Source: Glacieibacterium sp964246975
GTDB taxonomy: Bacteria > Pseudomonadota > Alphaproteobacteria > Sphingomonadales > Sphingomonadaceae
Reading direction: 5' to 3'
Length of the DNA stretch: 20,660 nucleotides
Assembly: GCA_964246975.1 (NCBI GenBank)
Contig: CAXTSL010000056.1
Coordinates: 1-20,660, forward strand
The position numbers and the translations under genes are program-made. The notes beneath the pieces are model-generated. The model had not been told where the DNA came from, did not search any database, and saw only the letters and a list, made by a program, of their open reading frames with translations. Shown piece by piece: positions 14,529 to 20,660 of the stretch. Numbering within the stretch: the stretch's first letter is position 1; every line of letters begins with the position of its first letter.

Positions 14529-15467
14529 CTAGCCGCCTATGAAGAATTCCGAGAGACCTTGGATGTTCGGATGCGATGACGCGTCGACGCGCCGCCAGTC
14601 GGGCAATTGGTTGCGCCACCACGTTGCCTGTCGCTTGGCGTACTGGCGCGTCTCGGTGAGTAGCCGCTGGCGCGCCTCGTCGAGCGTCGTGTCGCCCGCC
14701 AGATGGTCGCCGAGCGCCGCCACCCCGATGGTTCGCAGCACGGGCCGGTCTGGCGGCAGGCGGCGCGCCAGCAATGTCGCGACCTCGGCGAGCGCCCCGG
14801 CGTCGAGCATCGCCGCGATCCGCGCCGCGACGCGCGCGTGGAGGTCGGTACGGTCGCGTGTCACGACGATCGCCGCGATGCGGTGCGTCGCCGCCAGTCC
14901 CGCCGTCGCCGCCGCTTGCCACGCTGCCAGCGGTCGCCCGCTGCTCCGCACGACCTCGAGCGCGCGCAGCGTGCGCTGACGGTCGGCGGGATGCAGGCGC
15001 GCGGCGGCGGCAGGATCTTCGGCTTGGAGCGCCGTGCGCGCCGCCGCCGGGTCGAGGTCCCGCACGCCGGCACGAACCACCGCGTCGATCGCGGGCACCG
15101 CCGCGATGCCGTCGAGCAGCGCGCGCAGGTACATCCCGTTGCCGCCGACGAGCAGCGCCAGGCGGCCGGCGGCATGGGCGGCGTCGATCTCGGCCCGCGC
15201 CAGCATCGCCCACGATGCCGCCGACCCCGCCTCGGCACCGTGGAGGACGCCGTACAGGCGATGCGGCACGGCTGCCCGGTCGTCGGCACCGGGCTGCGCG
15301 CTGAGCACCGGCAGGTCGGCGTAGAGCTGGCTGGCATCGGCGTTGACGATCACCGCTCCCGTCGCGCGCGCGACGGCGATCGCCAGCGCCGACTTGCCGG
15401 AGGCCGTCGCGCCCGCGATAACGCCGATGCGGGGGGCGCCGGGCGCCGGAAGGGGAAGGTCGGCCAT
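14529..15467 (-). CDS. miaA: tRNA dimethylallyltransferase
   Basis: This 312-residue enzyme transfers a dimethylallyl group to A37 of tRNAs that read codons beginning with U. The P-loop is GATASGKSALA, followed by NADASQLYADLPVLSAQP, LVGGNGMYLRALLDG and the C-terminal RQYAKRQATWWRNQ. The start ATG at 15467 gives MADLPLPAPGAPRIGVIAG; a longer frame to 15746 would be antisense to serB. The start codon overlaps that of serB in CATG. The ribosome site is weak. Identity is secure. Confidence 0.96.
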   Translation of the reverse strand: MADLPLPAPGAPRIGVIAGATASGKSALAIAVARATGAVIVNADASQLYADLPVLSAQPGADDRAAVPHRLYGVLHGAEAGSAASWAMLARAEIDAAHAAGRLALLVGGNGMYLRALLDGIAAVPAIDAVVRAGVRDLDPAAARTALQAEDPAAAARLHPADRQRTLRALEVVRSSGRPLAAWQAAATAGLAATHRIAAIVVTRDRTDLHARVAARIAAMLDAGALAEVATLLARRLPPDRPVLRTIGVAALGDHLAGDTTLDEARQRLLTETRQYAKRQATWWRNQLPDWRRVDASSHPNIQGLSEFFIGG

Positions 15468-16332
15468 GCTTATCGCCACGCTGATCGCCGACGGCTTGTC
15501 GGCGGGCGACGCCGCAACCGCAAGCGATGCGTTGCGCGGGGCAGGTGCCGACGTCGGGCGCGGCCATTGGCTCGACGCCGGTGCGGCGGTCGATATCGGT
15601 TTCGCGGGGCTGGGCCAAGCGGCGGCGCGCGCGGCGCTCGAGGCCGCCGTGCCGCACGCCGATATCGTCGTCCAGCCGGGCAGCGGCCGCCGCAAGCGCC
15701 TGCTCATTGCCGACATGGATTCGACGATGATCGGGTGCGAGTGCATCGACGAGCTGGCCGATTACGCGGGGCTCAAGGCCGAGGTCGCGGCGGTCACCGA
15801 ACGCGCCATGCGGGGCGAACTCGATTTCGTCGCCGCTCTGGATGCGCGCGTTGCGCTGCTTAAGGGACTGGACGCCACGACGATCGACCGGTGCCGCGCC
15901 GAGCGCGTGCGGCTGACGCCGGGGGCGCGGACGCTGGTCGCGACGATGCGGGGGGAGGGTGCGCGGACGATCCTCGTGTCGGGCGGCTTCACCGCTTTCG
16001 CCGGGCCGGTGGGTGTCGAGATCGGCTTCGAGCGCGTCGTCGCCAACCGCCTCGACATCGCGGGCGGTGTGTTGACGGGCACCGTCGCGCGTCCCGTCGT
16101 CGATGCTGCGACCAAGCGCGCCGAACTGCTCGCGGCGGGCGTGCCGCTCGACCTTTGTCTCGCCGTCGGCGACGGTGCCAACGACATCCCGATGCTCGAA
16201 ACGGCGGGGCTGGGCATCGCCTTTCACGCCAAACCCAGGGCAGCAGCGGCGGCGGACGCCCATATCCGGCGCGGCGACCTGACCGCGCTGCTGTGGGCGC
16301 AGGGCTATAGGCGCAGCGAGTGGGCGGCCTGA
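15466..16332 (+). CDS. serB: Phosphoserine phosphatase
   Basis: This 288-residue HAD-family enzyme performs the last step of serine synthesis. The N-terminal part (about 1-75) is an ACT-like region starting MLIATLIADG. The catalytic motif is IADMDSTMIGCECIDELAD, with the nucleophile as the first Asp of DMDST. Then follow ILVSGGFTAFA (motif II) and VGDGANDIPML (motif III). The start was set at 15466 because GGAAGGGGAAGG lies just upstream and the N-terminus matches homologues; a longer frame to 15343 is antisense to miaA. The ribosome site is embedded in the first codons of miaA on the other strand. The last 28 nt overlap the end of the ice-binding protein gene. Confidence 0.97.
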   Translation: MLIATLIADGLSAGDAATASDALRGAGADVGRGHWLDAGAAVDIGFAGLGQAAARAALEAAVPHADIVVQPGSGRRKRLLIADMDSTMIGCECIDELADYAGLKAEVAAVTERAMRGELDFVAALDARVALLKGLDATTIDRCRAERVRLTPGARTLVATMRGEGARTILVSGGFTAFAGPVGVEIGFERVVANRLDIAGGVLTGTVARPVVDAATKRAELLAAGVPLDLCLAVGDGANDIPMLETAGLGIAFHAKPRAAAAADAHIRRGDLTALLWAQGYRRSEWAA

Positions 16333-17192
16333 CGCGACCGCCGCGCCAGCGCACCGACCGCGCCGAAGCCGGCGATCAGCATCGCCCAGACGCCCGGCTC
16401 GGGGGCGCTCGACGGGCCGCCGTTGCCGAAGCCGTCGAAGCCGTGGCTGCCGAAATCGCCGAGGCCCGAGCCGAGATCGCCGACCGCGCAGTCGTTCGAC
16501 ACGAGGTTGGAGATGAGTGTCAGCGCGCCGTGTCGCGCCAGCCCGCGCCCGCACAGGATGTTCGCACCGTCGGCGAGCGTGATGCTCTGGTCGGCGATGA
16601 TATTGCCCGCGAAGGTCGATCCCGCGCCGAGCGTCGCCGAACTGCCGACGAGCCAGTAGATCGCGCTGTCGGCGCTGCCGTTGACGACGCTGATCCGCGA
16701 GGCGGCGATGGTGGTCAGCGCGGTCCCGATCTGGAAGACGAACGCCTCCGCCTGATGCCCGGCGAAATCGAGGATCAGCGCGCCGGTCAGTTCGGCGGCG
16801 GTGACGAAACGATAAACGCCGGGACTGAGACTGCCCAGCGCGCCGAGGTCGGTGCCCGACAGGTCGGCGTCGAAGGCGAGTGCCGAAAGCTGATCGTAGG
16901 CCCTGCCGGCGGCAGCCTGCGCGGCGAAGGCGGTCACGTCGCCGACGTGCGTGTCGCCGGCGAGGACGACGGTATTCAGGCCGGTGATCGACAGGCCGGG
17001 AGACACGCCGATGTCGCCGACGACCGCGCTCGCCCCCGCATTGGTCACTGCCGCCGCTCCGAGAATGGCGAAGTCGGCGGCTGCCCCGAGCCGAGATACG
17101 GCGCCTGCCGAAACCGGCACTAGACAGACGAACGCCGCAGTAATCACAAACCGATATCGTTTCGGCATCGTCCAATTCGAGTACGCAAACAT
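16305..17192 (-). CDS. Ice-binding protein (DUF3494) with PEP-CTERM signal
   Basis: This 295-residue secreted protein starts at the ATG at 17192, with AGGGGA 7 nt upstream; an in-frame ATG at 17168 has a poorer site. A signal peptide ends near VPVSAGA (residue 31). The DUF3494 ice-binding domain spans about 34-238: FAILGAAAVTNAG, GDIGVSPG, GSLSPGVYRF, AFVFQIGTALTT, IYWLVGSSATLGAGSTF, GNIIADQSITLADGANI, GRGLARHGALTLISN. These are the recurrent beta-solenoid segments of the family. A Gly/Asp/Phe-rich linker and the PEP-CTERM signal APEPGVWAMLIAGFG with a final RRSR follow. Family role: binds ice and limits recrystallisation outside the cell. The PEP-CTERM tail suggests surface sorting by an exosortase. 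No sigma-54 promoter with correct spacing was found. Confidence 0.9.
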   Translation of the reverse strand: MFAYSNWTMPKRYRFVITAAFVCLVPVSAGAVSRLGAAADFAILGAAAVTNAGASAVVGDIGVSPGLSITGLNTVVLAGDTHVGDVTAFAAQAAAGRAYDQLSALAFDADLSGTDLGALGSLSPGVYRFVTAAELTGALILDFAGHQAEAFVFQIGTALTTIAASRISVVNGSADSAIYWLVGSSATLGAGSTFAGNIIADQSITLADGANILCGRGLARHGALTLISNLVSNDCAVGDLGSGLGDFGSHGFDGFGNGGPSSAPEPGVWAMLIAGFGAVGALARRSRQAAHSLRL

Positions 17193-17451
17193 CGTTGGTC
17201 CCCTGTTACGCAAAACTACTCCAGCTTGACGAAGAAACAGCCGAACTTGCGTCGACGGCGATCGCCATTTGCCGACAGCGCGCATCCTGGACTGTTCGAT
17301 GACTTCCTTTGACGAACTGCCTCAACGAACTCCAACCATCGCACACCGCGCTGATTCGGTTATCGAGTCAAGAGAAGTCTAGCGCGTTCGGCACGCGGCA
17401 ACCGTCGGCGGGCGAGGAACAGCGAGAATGGTGCGCACGCCGCCATAAAGG

Positions 17452-18450
17452 TCAGCGCGCCACGCTGGCGCGTTCGCGCATCGCGAACGCGAGCGCCTCG
17501 CCCGGCGCGGGCTGGCACTCCCGACACAGCACGGCGTCGCCGAAGCGTTCGGCGTTGGCGCGGCAATAGGCGCGCACGCCCGCCGAGACGACGACCGCGC
17601 AGGCCGCGCAGATCGGCGGCAGCCTGGGAGTACGTCCGAGATGCTGCGGCTCGATGTCGGAGGGGGCCGGCGCAAAGGGTGTCGAGGGCCGGGACATGGG
17701 TGCGGCGGCGGCCGGCGTCGCACCTTGGCGTACCGGGAAGCGCCGCGCCCAATTGTAATCCTTCGGTCGGTGCAGCGCCGCGACCTGCGTCGCTACGTCG
17801 AACAACGTCGATTTGTCGACGAGCTTGGCAAGCTGAAACACCGGAACGCTGTCGATGGCGCGCGCGATCGTGGCGTGGAGCTGGTCGGTTTTTATCAGGC
17901 ATTCGAGGCCCGGAACCGGCGTCTTCGGGCGGGTCAGCCGGGCATTCGACGAGATCAGCACGAGGCACTTCAGCGCCGGCCGAATGGTGAAGCCGAGCCG
18001 CGTCGGCAGACGGATACCGTCGGCATCGAGGAGGCGTTGCATGACCTTCATATGCCGGACGTTCTGCTCGATCGGCGATGCCATACCCTGCTGCCTGCCA
18101 TTGTAGAAGCGGGTGAAGTCGCCGTAGGCGTCGACGGCAATGCCCTGCGCGACGCTCTTGCTTTCGCAAATCCAGAATTCGAGCAGGCGGTTGATCAGTA
18201 AGTGGTCGATCTGCGCCACGTCGCCCGCGTGCTCGATGCGCAGGTCGTGGATGACTGCCCAATCGCGGCTGTTGCCGTAGTGAAGCTGCATCAGGTGCGC
18301 CGCGTCGCGCTCCTGCTTCGCCCCGGCGGCGAGATTGCGGAGTTGATCGCCGATCCGATACTGGCGCTCCATGTCGCCTGGATCGAGCGCGAGGAGATTT
18401 TCGAGCGCGCGGATATCGCGTCGCCGGTCGTCGGCTTCCTTGACAATCAT
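17452..18450 (-). CDS. NERD-domain protein with C-terminal Cys-rich motif
   Basis: This 332-residue protein has a nuclease-related NERD domain at about residues 43-150. E47 lies in GAKQERDA. D82 (AQIDHLLI) and E96-S-K98 (WICESKS) form the PD-(D/E)xK-like core. The continuation SPIEQNVRHMKVMQRLL is also typical. The C-terminal part has a Pro/Ala-rich linker (about 245-280) and a CAAC ... YC ... CREC cluster that could bind zinc. Family role: probable DNA processing; the actual function is not established. It is a single gene between two PEP-CTERM genes, with no helicase or kinase partner nearby. AAGG lies about 10 nt before the ATG. Confidence 0.85.
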   Translation of the reverse strand: MIVKEADDRRRDIRALENLLALDPGDMERQYRIGDQLRNLAAGAKQERDAAHLMQLHYGNSRDWAVIHDLRIEHAGDVAQIDHLLINRLLEFWICESKSVAQGIAVDAYGDFTRFYNGRQQGMASPIEQNVRHMKVMQRLLDADGIRLPTRLGFTIRPALKCLVLISSNARLTRPKTPVPGLECLIKTDQLHATIARAIDSVPVFQLAKLVDKSTLFDVATQVAALHRPKDYNWARRFPVRQGATPAAAAPMSRPSTPFAPAPSDIEPQHLGRTPRLPPICAACAVVVSAGVRAYCRANAERFGDAVLCRECQPAPGEALAFAMRERASVAR

Positions 18451-18519
18451 TTCGTCGCCGCCTTACGCCAAAGCGCAGCCAACACACCGGTCGCGCCCGG
18501 TCATCATACCGGCGAAAAG

Positions 18520-18554
18520 GTCAACAACCGGTTGACGGGTCGAAGGGCGACCCG
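18520..18554. repeat. Two adjacent small hairpins upstream of the NERD gene
   Basis: GTCAAC and GTTGAC (18520-18525 and 18531-18536) flank a 5-nt loop, followed directly by CGGGTCG and CGACCCG (18536-18542 and 18548-18554) around another 5-nt loop. They lie between the NERD start and the terminator of the PEP-CTERM gene. They may be an operator or part of the terminator region; no U-tract is attached. Confidence 0.35.
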
Positions 18555-18560
18555 CGCACC

Positions 18561-18597
18561 GACGAAAAGGCCCGCCGCCCTTGCGGGACGGCGGGCC
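18561..18597 (-). terminator. Rho-independent terminator of the PEP-CTERM gene
   Basis: On the minus strand a 9-bp perfect stem GGCCCGCCG/CGGCGGGCC (18597-18589 with 18577-18569) encloses an inner CCC/GGG pairing and is followed by TTTTCGTC. It lies 24 nt after the stop codon of the gene at 18622. This is the clearest intrinsic terminator in the window. Confidence 0.85.
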
Positions 18598-18621
18598 GGT
18601 CGGTCGTCGGCGAGACCCGGT

Positions 18622-19383
18622 TCAGGCCGAAATGGCGGTCGTCCGGCGGCGGGCGGCGACGCCGACCATGCCGAAGCCGACGATCATCATCGCCCACGTC
18701 GCGGGCTCGGGAACCGACCCGGTGATGGTGTCGATGCGATAGCCCTGGCCCAGCGTGCCCATGAAACTGACGTCGCCGCCGACGCGGGTGGTGAACAGAT
18801 AACGCTGAAAATACGCCGTCGGGGTCATCAGCGTGATCGCGGTGGTGCCGTTGTTGGCCGCCGTGTTGACCCCCGTCGCCGCGCCGCCGAGCGAGCTGCC
18901 GCTCGCCGCCTTGATGATCCCGCCGTAGCCGAGCGAAGTCAGCGCGCCGGTCGAGGAGACGCCATAGACCTGCAGCGTGTCGTCGTTATCCACATACGAC
19001 AGCTTGAGCCCGCTCAGCGAGAAATTGGGAATGCTGCTGCTGACGAGGATTGCCTCGCGGCCGGGGGCGGCGACGGTGCCCGGAGTGTTGGTGTCGAGCT
19101 GGTTGGTGTCGGCCCCGCCGGTGACGCCGATGCCCGGCGTCGTCGTGCGGATCGTCGCGCCGGTGCCGGTCGTCTGCGACAAATTGGTCAGCGAGCCGGG
19201 GGCGACGAAGAATTTGAGCGCGGTGGCGGTCAGCGTGACGAACGAATTGGTTCGTGCGATCGACGCGACGCTCGCGTTGTTCGTGCCGCCACCGAAATCG
19301 AAAGTGAGCTGGGTCACCGCAGCGGCGGGCGCCGCAGCTACGGCAAAAGACAAAGCTACGCCGGCGAACAAAACTCGAATCAC
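18622..19383 (-). CDS. PEPxxWA-CTERM sorting domain protein of unknown function
   Basis: This 253-residue secreted protein begins at a GTG with AGGGG 9 nt upstream. The signal peptide MIRVLFAGVALSFAVAAAPAAA is followed by a Thr/Gly/Asn-rich body with beta-strand character (TQLTFDFGGG, LSGLKLSYVDNDDTLQVYG, YFQRYLFTTRVGG). It ends in SVPEPATWAMMIVGFGMVG and ARRR, a canonical PEPxxWA-CTERM signal. The body matches no family I recognise. Export, then exosortase processing at PEP, is expected. It has its own terminator, so it is probably a single-gene transcript. Confidence 0.88.
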   Translation of the reverse strand: MIRVLFAGVALSFAVAAAPAAAVTQLTFDFGGGTNNASVASIARTNSFVTLTATALKFFVAPGSLTNLSQTTGTGATIRTTTPGIGVTGGADTNQLDTNTPGTVAAPGREAILVSSSIPNFSLSGLKLSYVDNDDTLQVYGVSSTGALTSLGYGGIIKAASGSSLGGAATGVNTAANNGTTAITLMTPTAYFQRYLFTTRVGGDVSFMGTLGQGYRIDTITGSVPEPATWAMMIVGFGMVGVAARRRTTAISA

Positions 19384-19490
19384 GCTACGCTACCCCTCGA
19401 CGACCATGCCCACCGCACGGCCTTACCAGCCCGGCTCTAGACGATCGTACCGGACAAGTAAAGAAAACAGATGGTTAAATTCGCGAAGAA

Positions 19491-20660
19491 TTACGACGCC
19501 AGCGCCGCCCGAAGCCGCTCGTTGACCACCGAAGGGCTGGCCTTGCCGCCCATCGCCTTCATCGTCTGGCCGACGAAGAAACCGAACAGCGCCTCCTTGC
19601 CGCCCCGATACTGCGCGACCTTGTCGGCGTTGGCCGCGAGGATGCCCGCGATGGTCGCGTCGATCGCGCCGGTGTCGCGGACCTGACGCAGGCCGCGTGC
19701 CTCCACGATGGTGCCGGGCGCGTCGCCGGTGTCGAGCATGATCTCGAAGACCTGCTTGGCCAGCGGCCCCGACAGCGTGCCGTCGGCGGCGAGCGAAAGG
19801 AGTTCGCCCGCCGCCGCCGGGGTGACGGGCGATGCAGCGATATCGCGGTCGAGGCGCTTCAAGGCGGCGAACAGTTCGCCCGTCACCCAGTTCGCGGCAG
19901 CCTTGGCGGGCGCGCCGGTGGCGAGGAGCGCCTCGAACCAGTCGGCGGTGTCCTTGTCGGCGGTCAGCACGGCGGCGTTGTACGGGCTGATCTCCAGCAC
20001 CGCCTCGTAGCGCGTACGCTTCGCCGACGGCAGTTCGGGCAGGCTCGCGGCGCACGCAGCCATGAATTCGTCGGACAGCTCGACGGGGAGCAGGTCGGGG
20101 TCGGGGAAGTAGCGATAGTCGTGCGCGTCCTCCTTCGAGCGCATCGAGCGCGTCACGCCCTTGTCGGGATCGAACAGGCGGGTTTCCTGGACGATGATGC
20201 CGCCGCTTTCGAGAACGTCGACCTGCCGCCGCGCCTCGTGCTCGATCGCCGCCATGACGAAACGCACGCTGTTGATGTTCTTGGTCTCGGTGCGCGTGCC
20301 GAATTCGGCACCGGCCTTGCGGACGCTGACATTGACGTCGGCGCGCATCGAGCCTTCGTCCATATTGCCGTCGCAGCTGCCGACGTAGCGCAGGACTTCG
20401 CGCAAGCTCCGGACATACGCCCCGGCCTGCGCGGGCGAGCGCATGTCGGGCTTCGAGACGATCTCCATCAAGGCGACGCCCGAGCGGTTGAGGTCGACGT
20501 GGCTGAGCCCCGGCGACTGGTCGTGGACCGACTTGCCGGCATCCTGCTCGAGATGGATGCGCTCGATGCCGATGGTCTTGGGGGCCTCGCCCTCGGGCTC
20601 GACGGTCAGCGCGCCCTCGCCGACGATGGGGTGGTAGAGCTGGCTGATCTGATAGCCCTG
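19491..20660 (-). CDS. gatB: Asp/Glu-tRNA amidotransferase subunit B, 5' end missing
   Basis: The last 389 residues are present and the reading frame is open to the window edge; about 100 N-terminal residues are outside. Conserved stretches are QLYHPIVGEG, ERIHLEQDAGKSVHDQ, DLNRSGVALMEIVSKPD, SMRADVNVSVRK, TETKNINSVRF and YRYFPDPDLLP. The C-terminal helical and GatB/YqeY domains follow (about the last 150 residues, with GKASPSVVNERLRAAL near the end). Role: with GatA and GatC it amidates Glu-tRNA(Gln) and Asp-tRNA(Asn). gatC and gatA are not visible here and may lie upstream. Confidence 0.97.
   Translation of the reverse strand, partial: QGYQISQLYHPIVGEGALTVEPEGEAPKTIGIERIHLEQDAGKSVHDQSPGLSHVDLNRSGVALMEIVSKPDMRSPAQAGAYVRSLREVLRYVGSCDGNMDEGSMRADVNVSVRKAGAEFGTRTETKNINSVRFVMAAIEHEARRQVDVLESGGIIVQETRLFDPDKGVTRSMRSKEDAHDYRYFPDPDLLPVELSDEFMAACAASLPELPSAKRTRYEAVLEISPYNAAVLTADKDTADWFEALLATGAPAKAAANWVTGELFAALKRLDRDIAASPVTPAAAGELLSLAADGTLSGPLAKQVFEIMLDTGDAPGTIVEARGLRQVRDTGAIDATIAGILAANADKVAQYRGGKEALFGFFVGQTMKAMGGKASPSVVNERLRAALAS

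Noticed and set aside
14406..14579. A plus-strand mini-ORF of about 56 codons between the choice-of-anchor A gene and miaA
   Set aside because: It runs into the 3' end of miaA antisense, has no ribosome site and shows no recognisable feature.
14353..17175. A 940-codon open frame on the minus strand
   Set aside because: It overlaps miaA, serB and two PEP-CTERM genes in other frames, is extremely Arg-rich and shows no domain. It is a product of high GC content.
17193..17225. A sigma-54-like site upstream of the ice-binding gene (TGGAGTAGTTTTGC on the minus strand)
   Set aside because: The GG to GC spacing is 9 instead of 10 and the CAC part of the -24 box is missing.

Overview
The window is GC-rich chromosomal DNA from an alphaproteobacterium, most likely a sphingomonad. 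The inference rests on the PhaR/PHA-synthase-like/thiolase cluster, the GEAS variant of IlvB, three PEPxxWA-CTERM proteins and the miaA/serB head-to-head pair. An ice-binding protein gene hints at a cold or freeze-exposed habitat. No rRNA, tRNA, CRISPR array or insertion sequence was seen.

Layout. 1-2020: polyhydroxyalkanoate metabolism, with a thiolase (partial) and a PHA-synthase-like hydrolase on the minus strand and the regulator phaR on the plus strand; the two divergent genes share a CATG start. 2026-3215: a lower-GC patch with a vapBC toxin-antitoxin pair and a winged-helix gene resembling the N-terminal domain of Mrr, which runs antisense into leuA. 3014-4689: leuA and a possible Leu-rich leader peptide. 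4734-6709: a partner-switching module (FHA-PP2C phosphatase, STAS antagonist, HATPase kinase). 6837-7295: a DUF2721 membrane protein. 7303-12654: a minus-strand branched-chain amino-acid block, ilvB, an unknown gene, ilvN, ilvC, a small coiled-coil membrane protein, and at its end an ExoY-like nucleotidyl cyclase. 12736-14229: a choice-of-anchor-A PEP-CTERM protein with a good sigma-54 promoter. 14529-16332: miaA and serB, divergent with overlapping start codons. 16305-17192: an ice-binding (DUF3494) PEP-CTERM protein. 17452-18450: a NERD protein with a Cys-rich tail. 18622-19383: a third PEP-CTERM protein with its own terminator. 19491-20660: gatB (partial).

How the genes work together. leuA, ilvB, ilvN and ilvC supply valine, isoleucine and leucine precursors. 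The three PEP-CTERM proteins would be processed by an exosortase encoded elsewhere; one appears to be under sigma-54 control, as known for PrsK/PrsR-regulated PEP-CTERM genes. The Rsb-type module probably controls a sigma factor or another output that is not in the window.

The most striking gene is the stand-alone ExoY-like cyclase (7303-8400). It keeps the nucleotide-binding lysines, the DxD metal motif and the late HHSDE motif of the ExoY/CyaA/edema-factor family. It sits in a biosynthetic neighbourhood with no visible secretion system or immunity partner.
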